From assembly GCF_001865065.1 (NCBI RefSeq), contig NZ_MJGN01000023.1, positions 155,596 through 217,313 of the forward strand: DNA of 61,718 bases, in the 5' to 3' direction. The position numbers and the translations under genes are program-made. The notes under the pieces are model-generated. The model ran no database searches. It saw nothing but the letters and a program-made list of their open reading frames with translations, and was not told the DNA's origin. The first letter of the stretch is position 1. Each line of letters starts with the position of its first letter. Shown one piece after another: positions 1 through 8,474 of this stretch. Source of the DNA: Curtobacterium sp. MCBA15_008. GTDB taxonomy: Bacteria; Actinomycetota; Actinomycetes; Actinomycetales; Microbacteriaceae.

Positions 1-265
1 ATGCCGACCCGTGTCGGCGCCGTGACGCCCGGAGAGCGACGAGGTTACGAGATGCCTCCCCGGGAACGCCCGGAGAGCGGGTGTGACACACCGTCGCGTA
101 TCTCCGGACGACCCGATTTCCCGGGGAGGCAGATCCTGTGTGGACCTCTCGTTCCACCAATGGTCCTCGTCCCCCCGTTCGGGTGTCAATACCCCACGAC
201 GAGAAATTCCAGGGATCGCCGCGCCGTATCCGCGTTATCTGCATGCACGCGTATCGAGCGCGTGC
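1..265. other. No convincing gene at the left edge
   Basis: I find no open frame here with a plausible product or a ribosome binding site; the frames that are open read as Arg/Pro-rich shadows. A 14-bp direct repeat (ACGCCCGGAGAGCG at 25-38 and 66-79) lies in the first 80 bases and could be an operator or chance. The stretch may be the promoter region of a gene running leftward out of the window. Confidence 0.4.
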
Positions 266-745
266 TCACGCGACCAGGAGTTCGATCTGCTCCCGGATCG
301 TCTCGGCCTTCGGGAACCGGAGTCCGACCAGCCCGACGTGCCGCCACCGGACCACCCCGTCCGGCCCGATCACGAACACCGACCGGCGGAGCCCGATGCC
401 GGGCGCCCGCACGCCGTACGCACGGATGACGTCCCCGGCGGTGTCGCTCAGCAGCGGGAAGGTGAGCGAGGATCCGCGGGCGAAGGCCTCGTGCGAGTCG
501 AGCGCCTGCGGGCTGACGCCCCACACCACGGCGCCGAGGCCGCCGAAGTCATCGAGTTCCTCCTGGTAGCTGCAGAGCTGCGCCGTGCAGACCGGGGTCG
601 CGTCGCCGGGGTAGAAGGCGAGGACGAGGGTCCGGCCGATCTCGGCGGAGAGCGAGTACTCGTCGTCGAGCCGGTTCCCGTCGCGTACGATCATGCCGGG
701 CAGGGTGAAGCGCGGCGCGGGGTCGCCCACCTCGGGGATGCTCAT
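266..745 (-). CDS. Peroxiredoxin, BCP/AhpC-TSA type
   Basis: A 159-aa thiol peroxidase that should reduce H2O2 and organic hydroperoxides in the cytoplasm. The peroxidatic motif is PGDATPVCT, with Cys about residue 53, and a second Cys five residues later (VCTAQLC). That spacing is the CP-x4-CR arrangement of atypical 2-Cys BCP/PrxQ enzymes. The C-terminal half keeps the thioredoxin-fold pattern (RRSVFVIGPDGVVRW). The ATG at 745 lies 6 nt from a TAGCGT -10 box (752-757), so the mRNA is probably leaderless. Length is normal for the family; the physiological reductant cannot be told from sequence. Confidence 0.9.
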   Translation of the reverse strand: MSIPEVGDPAPRFTLPGMIVRDGNRLDDEYSLSAEIGRTLVLAFYPGDATPVCTAQLCSYQEELDDFGGLGAVVWGVSPQALDSHEAFARGSSLTFPLLSDTAGDVIRAYGVRAPGIGLRRSVFVIGPDGVVRWRHVGLVGLRFPKAETIREQIELLVA

Positions 746-751
746 GCCGCA

Positions 752-757
752 ACGCTA
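752..757 (-). promoter_or_regulatory. -10 box TAGCGT of the peroxiredoxin gene
   Basis: TAGCGT on the minus strand ends 6 nt before the ATG at 745, the spacing expected of a leaderless transcript. Confidence 0.5.
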
Positions 758-908
758 GGGCTGCGGGATCGGCGGTGCGCTGCGGCGCGCTGTGGGTTCC
801 CCGTGGGTTCGCCGGACCGGGGTCGTGCGGGTCCACAGCATCGCCGACGCCCGAACGGGGGTGCCGCCCGTCGAAGTGACCTTCCACCCCGCCGCGCGCG
901 ACCACGGG

Positions 909-1658
909 TCAGCGGAACAACGCGGGGAACGCATGGGCCACCCACGGGTAGCCGACGAACACCGCGGCGTCGAGCAGGCAGTGCGTGATGACCAAGGGGA
1001 GCAGCCGGCCCCACTTCGTGTAGATCCATCCGAAGACGATGCCCATCACGGCGTTCCCGACGAAGGCGCCGAAGCCCTGGTACAGGTGGTAGCTCCCGCG
1101 CAGGACCGCGGTGGAGAGGATCACCTGCCAGCGCCCCCAGCCGAGGCCGCCGAGCCGTTCGTAGAGGTACCCGACGACGATCACCTCCTCCTGCAGCCCG
1201 GAGCGGATCGCCGAGAGCAGCAGGACCGGGATCGTCCACCAGTACGAGTCGAGCGCCGCCGGGTTCACGTTCACGGTGAACCCGAGCGCACGGCCGGTGA
1301 AGTAGAGCGCCAGCCCCGGGATCCCGATGCCGAGCGCGATCAGGGCCGCACCGCCGAGGTCGGGTCCGACCCGGAAGCGGTCGATGCCGAGGCGACCGAG
1401 GTGCGGTCGGGTCGTGCGCCAGAGCAGGAAGCACACCAGCGCGACCGGGGCCAGGTCGACGGCGATGCCCACGAGCTGCCGCGCGAGGTCGACGTACTGC
1501 ACCGTGGTCGTCGACGTGTTGAGCGCGGTGGACTGCTGCCCGAGCGGTGTCGTCTGGGACAGGTCGTCGATGATCTGGAGCACCGAGTACAGCGCGCTGC
1601 CGCCGAGCGACAGCATCAGGACGATGGTGATCTCGACCCACGTTCGCCGACGGCTCAT
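909..1658 (-). CDS. CPBP family intramembrane metalloprotease (Abi/CAAX-like)
   Basis: A 249-aa integral membrane protein with about six hydrophobic segments. The C-terminal half carries the CPBP hallmarks: a glutamate pair (LQEEVIVVGYLYERL), a later His (GSYHLYQGFGAF) and a final His in ITHCLLDAAVF. In the family these form a metal site within the membrane; substrates here are unknown. The usual Arg of EExxxR is displaced, which is tolerated in divergent members. The ATG at 1658 is chosen because an AGGAG lies 9 nt upstream; longer reading is Arg-rich and lacks a binding site. It is divergent from typA. Confidence 0.8.
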   Translation of the reverse strand: MSRRRTWVEITIVLMLSLGGSALYSVLQIIDDLSQTTPLGQQSTALNTSTTTVQYVDLARQLVGIAVDLAPVALVCFLLWRTTRPHLGRLGIDRFRVGPDLGGAALIALGIGIPGLALYFTGRALGFTVNVNPAALDSYWWTIPVLLLSAIRSGLQEEVIVVGYLYERLGGLGWGRWQVILSTAVLRGSYHLYQGFGAFVGNAVMGIVFGWIYTKWGRLLPLVITHCLLDAAVFVGYPWVAHAFPALFR

Positions 1659-1690
1659 CGTCTGTACTCCTGTCGGTTGCGAACTACCGG

Positions 1691-1696
1691 TAGACT
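1691..1696 (+). promoter_or_regulatory. -10 box TAGACT for typA
   Basis: TAGACT lies about 80 nt before the typA start and would give a 5' leader of roughly 75 nt. The adjacent CTACCGGTAG palindrome (1684-1693) may hold the opposing -10 of the divergent CPBP gene. Confidence 0.45.
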
Positions 1697-1777
1697 GGCG
1701 TGTCGGGCGTTCTGCCCGCGGGCGTGGCGCCGATGCTGCCGGCCCGACTCTTCCCAAGAAATTGAAGGATGTCCTGT

Positions 1778-3700
1778 ATGGCGCTCGCCACCCGGTCCGA
1801 CCTGCGCAACGTCGCCATCGTGGCACACGTCGACCACGGCAAGACCACCCTCGTCGACGCGATGCTCACGCAGACCAACTCGTTCGACGCCCACTTCGAG
1901 GGCGAAGACCGCATGATGGACTCGAACGACCTCGAGCGCGAGAAGGGCATCACGATCCTCGCGAAGAACACGTCGGTGCTCTACAACGGCAAGCACGCCA
2001 GTGAGTTCGGCGCGGGCGGTCCGATCACCATCAACGTGATCGACACCCCCGGCCACGCCGACTTCGGCGGTGAGGTCGAGCGCGGCCTCTCCATGGTCGA
2101 CGGCGTCGTCCTGCTCGTCGACGCGTCCGAGGGCCCGCTGCCCCAGACCCGCTTCGTGCTCCGCAAGGCGCTCGCCGCCAAGCTCCCGGTGATCCTGCTC
2201 GTCAACAAGACGGACCGCCCCGACTCTCGAATCGACGAGGTCGTCTCCGAGTCGCAGGACCTGCTCCTCGGCCTGGCGTCCGACCTGTCGGACGAGGTCG
2301 ACGACCTCGACCTCGACGCGATCCTCGACGTCCCCGTGGTGTACGCCTCGGGTCGTGCCGGTGCCGCCAGCCGCAACAAGCCGGCCGACGGCTCGCTGCC
2401 CGACAACGACGACCTCGAGCCGCTGTTCGAGGCGATCCTCCAGCACGTGCCTGCGCCGAAGTACGACGACGAGCACCCGCTGCAGGCCCACGTCACGAAC
2501 CTCGACGCGTCGCCGTTCCTCGGTCGCCTCGCGCTGCTCCGCATCTTCCACGGCACGATGAAGAAGGGTCAGACGGTCGCGTGGGTCAAGCACGACGGCA
2601 CCGTCCAGAACGCCCGCATCACCGAGCTCCTCATCACGAAGGCGCTCGAGCGCTACCCGGCCGAGTCGGCTGGCCCCGGTGACATCGTCGCCGTCGCCGG
2701 CTTCGACACGATCACCATCGGTGAGACGCTCACCGACCCCGAGGACGTCCGCCCGCTGCCGACCATCACGGTCGACGACCCGGCGATCTCCATGACGATC
2801 GGCACGAACACCTCGCCGCTCGTCGGCAAGGTCAAGGGCCACAAGCTCACCGCCCGCATGGTCAAGGAGCGCCTCGACCGCGAGCTCATCGGCAACGTCT
2901 CGCTCAAGGTCCTCGACATCGGTCGCCCGGACGCGTGGGAGGTCCAGGGCCGTGGTGAGCTCGCGCTCGCCATCCTGGTCGAGCAGATGCGTCGCGAGGG
3001 CTTCGAGCTCACCGTCGGCAAGCCGCAGGTCGTGACGAAGCGTGACGAGAACGGCAAGCTCCAGGAGCCCTACGAGCACATGACGATCGACACGCCGGAG
3101 GAGTACCTCGGCGCGATCACGCAGCTCATGGCGGCGCGCAAGGGCCGCATGGAGAACATGACGAACCACGGCACCGGCTGGGTGCGCATGGAGTTCATCG
3201 TCCCGTCGCGCGGCCTCATCGGCTTCCGCACGTCGTTCCTCACCGAGACCCGCGGCACCGGCATCGCCAACGCGATCTCGCACGGCTACGACGACTGGGC
3301 CGGCGCGATCCAGACCCGCATCAACGGTTCGATCGTCTCCGACCGCTCGGGTGTCGTCACGCCGTTCGCCATCACGAACCTGCAGGAGCGGATGACGTTC
3401 TTCGTCAACCCCACCGAAGAGGTCTACGAGGGCATGGTCATCGGCGAGAACTCGCGCGCCGACGACATGGACGTGAACATCACCAAGGAGAAGAAGCTCA
3501 CGAACATGCGGTCGGCCAACGCCGACACGTTCGAGTCGATGACGCCGTCGCGTCAGCTCTCGCTCGAGGAATGCCTCGAGTTCGCGCGTGAGGACGAGTG
3601 CGTCGAGGTCACCCCCGACGCCGTGCGCATCCGCAAGGTCGAGCTCGACGCGCAGGCCCGCCAGCGCTCGTACGCTCGCCTGAAGCGTCAGGACGCGTAA
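1778..3700 (+). CDS. typA: Translational GTPase TypA/BipA
   Basis: A 640-aa ribosome-associated GTPase of the EF-G/LepA class, implicated in other bacteria in 50S assembly and stress adaptation. The G1 loop reads AHVDHGKTTLVD, switch and G3 are IDTPGHADFGGE, and G4 is LVNKTDR; these are followed by EF-Tu domain 2, an EF-G-like fold and the TypA-specific C-terminal domain. Length is typical. The second ATG (1778) is preferred to the one at 1769, because GAAGGA (1764-1769) is 8 nt before 1778 and overlaps the earlier one. A strong hairpin follows the stop. Confidence 0.97.
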   Translation: MALATRSDLRNVAIVAHVDHGKTTLVDAMLTQTNSFDAHFEGEDRMMDSNDLEREKGITILAKNTSVLYNGKHASEFGAGGPITINVIDTPGHADFGGEVERGLSMVDGVVLLVDASEGPLPQTRFVLRKALAAKLPVILLVNKTDRPDSRIDEVVSESQDLLLGLASDLSDEVDDLDLDAILDVPVVYASGRAGAASRNKPADGSLPDNDDLEPLFEAILQHVPAPKYDDEHPLQAHVTNLDASPFLGRLALLRIFHGTMKKGQTVAWVKHDGTVQNARITELLITKALERYPAESAGPGDIVAVAGFDTITIGETLTDPEDVRPLPTITVDDPAISMTIGTNTSPLVGKVKGHKLTARMVKERLDRELIGNVSLKVLDIGRPDAWEVQGRGELALAILVEQMRREGFELTVGKPQVVTKRDENGKLQEPYEHMTIDTPEEYLGAITQLMAARKGRMENMTNHGTGWVRMEFIVPSRGLIGFRTSFLTETRGTGIANAISHGYDDWAGAIQTRINGSIVSDRSGVVTPFAITNLQERMTFFVNPTEEVYEGMVIGENSRADDMDVNITKEKKLTNMRSANADTFESMTPSRQLSLEECLEFAREDECVEVTPDAVRIRKVELDAQARQRSYARLKRQDA

Positions 3701-3727
3701 GCGACAGCCGGGAGGCACGCCCTCCAC

Positions 3728-3766
3728 CACCGGCCCGGTCACCTCATCGAGGTGGCCGGGCCGGTG
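3728..3766 (+). terminator. Hairpin terminator of typA
   Basis: An 18-bp inverted repeat (3728-3745 / 3749-3766) with a 3-nt loop; one position is a G-U pair. It starts 28 nt past the typA stop. No clear U-tract follows, as is usual at this GC content. Confidence 0.8.
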
Positions 3767-3773
3767 TCGGTTG

Positions 3774-3779
3774 TAGCGT
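3774..3779 (+). promoter_or_regulatory. -10 box TAGCGT of the amidohydrolase gene
   Basis: TAGCGT sits just after the typA terminator and 7 nt before the GTG at 3787, supporting a leaderless transcript and that start. Confidence 0.5.
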
Positions 3780-3786
3780 GGGGCGC

Positions 3787-4980
3787 GTGACTCTCGACCT
3801 CCTCTCGCTGTACCAGGACCTCCACGCCCACCCCGAGCTCGGCTTCCAGGAGCACCGCACCGCCGGCATCGTCGCCGACCGGCTCGCGGAGATCGGTGGG
3901 ATCGACGTGACCACGGGCGTCGGCGGCACGGGTGTCGTCGGCGTGCTCGCGAACGGCGAGGGGCCCGTCGTGTGGCTCCGCGCGGACATGGACGGGCTGC
4001 CCGTGCAGGAGCGCACCGGCCTGCCCTACGCCAGCGAGCACCACGGCACCGACGAGGACGGCAACGACGTGCCGACCATGCACGCGTGCGGGCACGACAT
4101 CCACGTGACGTGGCTGCTCGGCACGCTCGAGCGGCTCGCCGCCACCACGACCGACTGGCACGGCACCGTCGTCGCCGTGTTCCAGCCCGCCGAAGAGGTC
4201 ATCTCGGGCGCGCGGGCCATGATCGAGGACGGCCTGGTCGACCGCTTCCCGAAGCCCGACGTCGTGCTCGGCCAGCACTCCGCACCGGCGCCGGTCGGCA
4301 TCGTGGCGGTCGGCAGCGGCCCGGTGATGGCGTCGAGCGACCGCCTCACCGTCACGTTCAACGGTCGCGGTGCGCACGGTTCCGCGCCGCAGGCCTCGCT
4401 CGACCCGGTCGTCACCGCTGCGTCGGCCGTCGTCCGCCTGCAGACCGTCGTGTCCCGCGAGGTCTCGCCGAGCGACGCCGGCGTCGTCACCGTCGGCAGC
4501 TTCCACGCCGGCACCCGGGCGAACATCATCCCCGACGAGGCCGTCATCGAGATCTCCACCCGCGCCCGCAACGAGGAGACCCGCGCGCGGATCATCGGGT
4601 CGATCGAGCGCATCGTCCGCGCCGAGAGCGAGGCCGGTGGGCTGTCGGCGCCGACGATCACCCGCGCGCCGGGTGCCGAGGTGACCGTGAACGACGCCGA
4701 GGCCGCCGCGACCGTCCTCCACGCGATCCGTGCCGAGGTCCCCGGTGCCCGCGACCTCGAGATCGGGCTCGCGATGGCGTCGGAGGACGTCGGGCAGCTC
4801 GCCACCGCCGCGGGGGCGCCGCTCGTGTACTGGTTCACCGGCATCACGGACCCGGAGCTCTTCCGTCGTGGCGAGGACATCCCGAGCAACCACTCGCCGT
4901 TCTACGCACCGCAGGCCGAGACCGCGATCCCGGTCGGCGTCGACGCGTTCGTGGCAGCGACCCGCGCCTACGTCGCCTGA
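3787..4980 (+). CDS. M20D-family amidohydrolase (HipO/AbgA-like)
   Basis: A 397-aa cytosolic metallohydrolase that cleaves an N-acyl or amide bond of an amino-acid derivative, like hippurate hydrolases and IAA-amino-acid hydrolases. Metal ligands are in HACGHDIHVT, VFQPAEEV and the C-terminal NHSPFY, with the dimerisation-domain His in GRGAHGSAPQ. The length is usual for M20D. The GTG at 3787 starts the conserved N-terminus (LYQDLHAHPELGFQEHRTAG) and lies 7 nt from a -10 box. It stands alone between typA and the lipoprotein gene. The natural substrate cannot be assigned. Confidence 0.88.
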   Translation: MTLDLLSLYQDLHAHPELGFQEHRTAGIVADRLAEIGGIDVTTGVGGTGVVGVLANGEGPVVWLRADMDGLPVQERTGLPYASEHHGTDEDGNDVPTMHACGHDIHVTWLLGTLERLAATTTDWHGTVVAVFQPAEEVISGARAMIEDGLVDRFPKPDVVLGQHSAPAPVGIVAVGSGPVMASSDRLTVTFNGRGAHGSAPQASLDPVVTAASAVVRLQTVVSREVSPSDAGVVTVGSFHAGTRANIIPDEAVIEISTRARNEETRARIIGSIERIVRAESEAGGLSAPTITRAPGAEVTVNDAEAAATVLHAIRAEVPGARDLEIGLAMASEDVGQLATAAGAPLVYWFTGITDPELFRRGEDIPSNHSPFYAPQAETAIPVGVDAFVAATRAYVA

Positions 4981-5088
4981 CCCGTCGTGCCGGCCGCGAG
5001 GCGGGGGCGGGCCGACGGTGGTGAGCGGCGACCAGCCGTCCACGTGACGTTCCCAGGGGACTCACGCCGCGCCTCCCGGCTGGCCCCC

Positions 5089-5094
5089 TAGGGT
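5089..5094 (+). promoter_or_regulatory. -10 box TAGGGT of the lipoprotein gene
   Basis: TAGGGT ends 7 nt before the ATG at 5102, again a leaderless arrangement; it selects this ATG over a GTG at 5093. Confidence 0.5.
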
Positions 5095-5101
5095 GCTGCG
5101 C

Positions 5102-5644
5102 ATGCGCACCACCACCCGCACCCTGATCGCCGCTGTCGCTGCGGGCATCACGCTCGCCGGCCTGGCCGGCTGCTCGACCGACGCGGTCAAGCAGGCCACC
5201 GACCTGGGGTCCTCGGTCGCGTCGAGCGTCGCCGAGGGCGTGCAGGGCATCGACGGCAAGGCGATCCAGGACGGCATGTCCTCGGTCGCCGGCGGCATCG
5301 ACGGCGCGCTCGACACGGCGCTCGAGGGCACCGACGTGACCTCGGACGGCAAGGTCCCGGACGGGTTCCCGTCGAAGGACGTCCCGCTCGTCGACGGCAC
5401 CGTGCTCGGTGGCGGCGCCGGGCCGAACGGCTCCGGGTGGGTGACCCAGGTCCGTGCGGCGTCGGTGGACGACTTCGCAGTCGCCGACCAGCAGCTGACC
5501 GACGCCGGGTTCACCGAGTCCGCCAAGCGCGCCGACTCGTCGAGCGCCTTCGGGATGTTCCGGAGCGACGCCTACCGGGTCGTGCTGACCTTCTCGGACG
5601 GGCAGGACGGCGTCACCGCGACCTACATCGTGACGCCCCGCTAG
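5102..5644 (+). CDS. Predicted lipoprotein, unknown function
   Basis: A 180-aa exported protein. Residues 1-23 are a signal peptide with a lipobox (LAGC, lipidated Cys24), so the mature protein should be anchored to the outer face of the membrane. The N-terminal mature part is Ala/Ser/Gly-rich and weakly helical (SSVASSVAEGVQGIDG); the C-terminal 90 residues look like a compact alpha/beta domain ending in YIVTPR. I do not recognise a named family. The MshB-like gene follows 18 nt downstream but has its own -10 box. Confidence 0.75.
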   Translation: MRTTTRTLIAAVAAGITLAGLAGCSTDAVKQATDLGSSVASSVAEGVQGIDGKAIQDGMSSVAGGIDGALDTALEGTDVTSDGKVPDGFPSKDVPLVDGTVLGGGAGPNGSGWVTQVRAASVDDFAVADQQLTDAGFTESAKRADSSSAFGMFRSDAYRVVLTFSDGQDGVTATYIVTPR

Positions 5645-5648
5645 CCCG

Positions 5649-5654
5649 TACGCT
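5649..5654 (+). promoter_or_regulatory. -10 box TACGCT of the MshB-like gene
   Basis: TACGCT lies immediately past the lipoprotein stop codon and 8 nt before the ATG at 5663; the TTG at 5654 is therefore an unlikely start. Confidence 0.45.
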
Positions 5655-5662
5655 TGGACGCG

Positions 5663-6889
5663 ATGTCGAAGGTCCCCGCAACCCGCCCCGAGCGCGTCCT
5701 GTTCGTGCATGCCCACCCCGACGACGAGACGCTCGCGTCGGGCGGGACGATCGCGACCCTGCTCGAGCTCGGCGCCGACGTGACGGTGCTGACGGCCACC
5801 CGTGGCGAGCGCGGGGAGATGCTCACCGCGTCGCTCGCGCCCCTGTACGGCGACGGTCCGCGCGTCGCAGCCCACCGCGAGACCGAGATCGCCGGGGCGC
5901 TCGCTGCCCTCGGCGGGCCGCGGCACCTGTGGCTCGGCGGAACGGGCGCGCGTCCGACCGACCTGCCCGAGCGCCGCTACACCGACTCCGGCATGCAGTG
6001 GGGACCCGACGGGCGGGCGATCGCCGCCGACGACGCCCCCGCCGACTCGCTGACCGCGGCCGACCTCGGCGAGGTCGTCGACGACATCCGCGCCGCGATC
6101 CGGTCGACCGGGGCCGACGCGGTCGTGAGCTACGACGACGACGGCGGGTACGGCCACCCCGACCACGTCCGCGTCCACCACGCCGCGCGGTACGCCGCAC
6201 GCGCCGAGGAGCTGCCGTTCTCGATGATCGTCGACCCGGCCACGACCGAGCCGGACGTCACCGTCGACGTGATCCCGGTGCGGGCGAAGGTCCGGGCCGC
6301 GGTCGAGCAGTACCGGTCGCAGGTGACCGTCGACCCGGTCGACCCCGCCGACCCCACGGCCCTGTCGTGGGTGATGCCGCACGGTGCCCGCCACCCGGCT
6401 CCCGCCGTCGAGGCGTTCCGGCACGCCGACGCACCCGTCGCCCCGGCGCCGCAGACCTACGCCGAGATGTCCCGGCAGGGCAAGGTGACGGCGGTCGTCG
6501 TCGCCCTCGTGCTCGGGCTCGTCGCGGGTGGCCTCGGGACGGTCACGCACCAGCAGACCCTCGGCGCGTTCCCGATCGGGATGCTGCTGACCACACTCGT
6601 CGTCGTCGGACTGACCGTGGGCCTCCGGCTGCTGTACCGCTCGCGGGCGATGGTCGCCGCGGTCGGGATCGGCGTCATCGTCGCGACGCAGGTGCTCGTC
6701 TCGGTCGGCGGGCAGAGCTCTCCGCTCGTGCTGGCGAACACGGCCGGGTACGTGTGGACGTTCGGGCCCGCCGTGATCGCGGCGCTCGTGCTGGCGTGGC
6801 CGGACCTGTCGGGGGTGCGGGCGGCTGCGACTGCGGCGCGTGCCGACGCTGCCGCCCCGCGGTCAGGGGCGCCCGCCCGTCGCGAGTAG
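5663..6889 (+). CDS. MshB/PIG-L family deacetylase with C-terminal membrane domain
   Basis: A 408-aa protein. Residues 1 to about 270 are a PIG-L/LmbE zinc deacetylase, with the first metal motif HAHPDDETLASGG (His18, Asp21) and the second YGHPDHVRVHH. MshB enzymes deacetylate GlcNAc-inositol in mycothiol synthesis, which is the likeliest role here. MshB proteins I know are about 300 aa and soluble. This one continues into four hydrophobic segments (starting KVTAVVVALVLGLVAG) and an Ala-rich tail, so it should be membrane-tethered. Its TAG stop overlaps the -10 box of fdxA. Activity on another N-acetyl sugar remains possible. Confidence 0.85.
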   Translation: MSKVPATRPERVLFVHAHPDDETLASGGTIATLLELGADVTVLTATRGERGEMLTASLAPLYGDGPRVAAHRETEIAGALAALGGPRHLWLGGTGARPTDLPERRYTDSGMQWGPDGRAIAADDAPADSLTAADLGEVVDDIRAAIRSTGADAVVSYDDDGGYGHPDHVRVHHAARYAARAEELPFSMIVDPATTEPDVTVDVIPVRAKVRAAVEQYRSQVTVDPVDPADPTALSWVMPHGARHPAPAVEAFRHADAPVAPAPQTYAEMSRQGKVTAVVVALVLGLVAGGLGTVTHQQTLGAFPIGMLLTTLVVVGLTVGLRLLYRSRAMVAAVGIGVIVATQVLVSVGGQSSPLVLANTAGYVWTFGPAVIAALVLAWPDLSGVRAAATAARADAAAPRSGAPARRE

Positions 6890-6892
6890 ACT
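6887..6892 (+). promoter_or_regulatory. -10 box TAGACT of fdxA, overlapping the previous stop codon
   Basis: The first three bases of TAGACT are the TAG stop of the MshB-like gene. The transcript would start near 6899 and include the AAGGGAG ribosome site (6910-6916). Confidence 0.5.
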
Positions 6893-6926
6893 CGACAACG
6901 CTCAGTCCGAAGGGAGCACCCCAGCC

Positions 6927-7244
6927 GTGACGTACGTGATCGCCCAGCCCTGTGTCGACGTCAAGGACCGCGCCTGCATCGATGAATGCCCGGTCGACTG
7001 CATCTACGAGGGCGACCGCTCCCTGTACATCCACCCGGACGAGTGCGTCGACTGCGGTGCCTGCGAGCCCGTCTGCCCGGTGGAGGCGATCTACTACGAG
7101 GACGACCTCCCCGAGGAGTGGGCCGACTACTACAAGGCCAACGTCGAGTTCTTCGAAGAGGTCGGCTCGCCCGGCGGTGCCGCGAAGGTCGGCGTGATCC
7201 ACAAGGACCACCCGGTCGTCCTGGCCGAACCGCCCCGCGGCTGA
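6927..7244 (+). CDS. fdxA: Seven-iron ferredoxin
   Basis: A 105-aa electron carrier with one [3Fe-4S] and one [4Fe-4S] cluster. Cys9, Cys17 and Cys50 match the 3Fe site and Cys21, Cys40, Cys43 and Cys46 the 4Fe site of Azotobacter ferredoxin I (C-x7-C-x3-CP, then C-x2-C-x2-C-x3-CP). Cys25 is the usual extra residue. Start is the GTG at 6927, 10 nt after AAGGGAG. It lies 14 nt ahead of dapC, an order also found in mycobacteria (from memory), though no functional link with the aminotransferase is established. Confidence 0.95.
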   Translation: MTYVIAQPCVDVKDRACIDECPVDCIYEGDRSLYIHPDECVDCGACEPVCPVEAIYYEDDLPEEWADYYKANVEFFEEVGSPGGAAKVGVIHKDHPVVLAEPPRG

Positions 7245-7258
7245 CGCGGAGCACGCAC

Positions 7259-8380
7259 GTGGCGCTCGACCTCCCCGACTTCCCCTGGGACCAGCTGGTC
7301 CCGTTCAAGCAGCAGGCAGCGGCGCACGAAGGCGGCATCGTCGACCTCAGCGTCGGCTCACCGGTCGACCCGACGCCGGCCGTCATCCGCGCGGCACTGT
7401 CCGAGGCGACCGACGCGCACGCCTACCCGCAGGTCGCTGGCACCCCGGCGCTGCGCGAGGCCATCGCCGCCTGGTACGGCCGACGGCACGGCGTCCGATT
7501 GACCGGGGCGAACACGCTGCCCACGATCGGCTCGAAGGAGTTCATCGCCGGGCTCGCGCTCTGGCTCGGCATCCGCGCCGGAGACACCGTCGTCTTCCCC
7601 GAGGCGGCGTACCCGACGTACGAACTCGGTGCCGCCCTCGTCGGCGCCGACGCCCTCGCCGCCGACGACCCGGCTGCCTGGCCCGACACGACGAAGCTCG
7701 TGTGGCTGAACTCGCCGGGCAACCCGGACGGCCGCGTGCTGTCCGTCGACGAACTCCGCGCCGCTGTCGCCCGTGCACGGGAGCTCGGCGCCGTGATCGT
7801 GGGCGACGAGTGCTACGCCGAACTCGGCTGGGAAGCGCCGTACGACACCGAGCCGACCCCGACCATCCTCGACCCCCGCGTCGTCGGTGACTCGCTCGAC
7901 GGCGTGCTCAGCGTGTACTCACTGTCGAAGCAGTCGAACCTCGCCGGGTACCGCGCCGCCTTCGTCGCAGGCGACGCCGCGGTCCTCGCCGACGTGCTCG
8001 CCGTCCGCAAGCACACCGGCATGATGCCGCCCCTGCCGGTCCAGCAGGCCATGATCGTCGCCCTCGCCGACGAGTCGCACGTGCAGCAGCAGAAGGTGTT
8101 GTACCGCGCGCGTCGGAACATGCTCCGACGGGCACTCGAAGGAGCCGGTTTCCGGGTCGACCGAAGCGAGGCGGGCCTGTACCTCTGGGCGACCCGCGGC
8201 GAGCCGGCGCTCGACACCGTCGCCTGGCTGGCGGAGCACGGCATCCTGGTGGCGCCCGGCACGTTCTACGGCACGGCGGGGGAGCAGCACGTCCGAGTGG
8301 CCCTGACCGCGACGGACGAGCGGATCGCTGCGGCCGCGTCGAGGCTGGTCGCCGTCACGCGCCAGCGGGGCGCTGAGTGA
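7259..8380 (+). CDS. dapC: Succinyldiaminopimelate aminotransferase
   Basis: A 373-aa fold-type I PLP aminotransferase that converts N-succinyl-2-amino-6-ketopimelate to N-succinyl-LL-DAP in lysine/cell-wall synthesis. Landmarks are SVGSPVDPTP near the N-terminus, LNSPGNPDGR, the GDECYAELGW strand and YSLSKQSNLAGYR with the PLP-binding Lys. The GTG at 7259 has GGAG 8 nt upstream, and the gene is probably co-transcribed with fdxA (14-nt gap). Placement near dapD and dapE supports DapC over a general aspartate aminotransferase. Confidence 0.88.
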   Translation: MALDLPDFPWDQLVPFKQQAAAHEGGIVDLSVGSPVDPTPAVIRAALSEATDAHAYPQVAGTPALREAIAAWYGRRHGVRLTGANTLPTIGSKEFIAGLALWLGIRAGDTVVFPEAAYPTYELGAALVGADALAADDPAAWPDTTKLVWLNSPGNPDGRVLSVDELRAAVARARELGAVIVGDECYAELGWEAPYDTEPTPTILDPRVVGDSLDGVLSVYSLSKQSNLAGYRAAFVAGDAAVLADVLAVRKHTGMMPPLPVQQAMIVALADESHVQQQKVLYRARRNMLRRALEGAGFRVDRSEAGLYLWATRGEPALDTVAWLAEHGILVAPGTFYGTAGEQHVRVALTATDERIAAAASRLVAVTRQRGAE

Positions 8381-8474
8381 TCGCAACGCATCGCACGCAT
8401 TCTGAAATGTAACGTCCAGTATTTCTCCACCAGGATGGTGTCGCCGCACAAGCGGCACCTACCAAGGAGATCCC
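8381..8474 (+). promoter_or_regulatory. Locally AT-rich promoter and leader of the secreted-protein gene
   Basis: This gap has AT-rich stretches unusual for the window. TAACGT near 8411 and CAGTAT near 8420 are candidate -10 boxes; I cannot choose between them. A GCCGC/GCGGC hairpin lies at about 8443-8457 in the leader, before AAGGAG (8464-8469). Confidence 0.4.

Noticed and set aside
1659..1777. Riboswitch in the typA leader
   Set aside because: The leader is only ~75 nt and shows no structure I can match to a known class.
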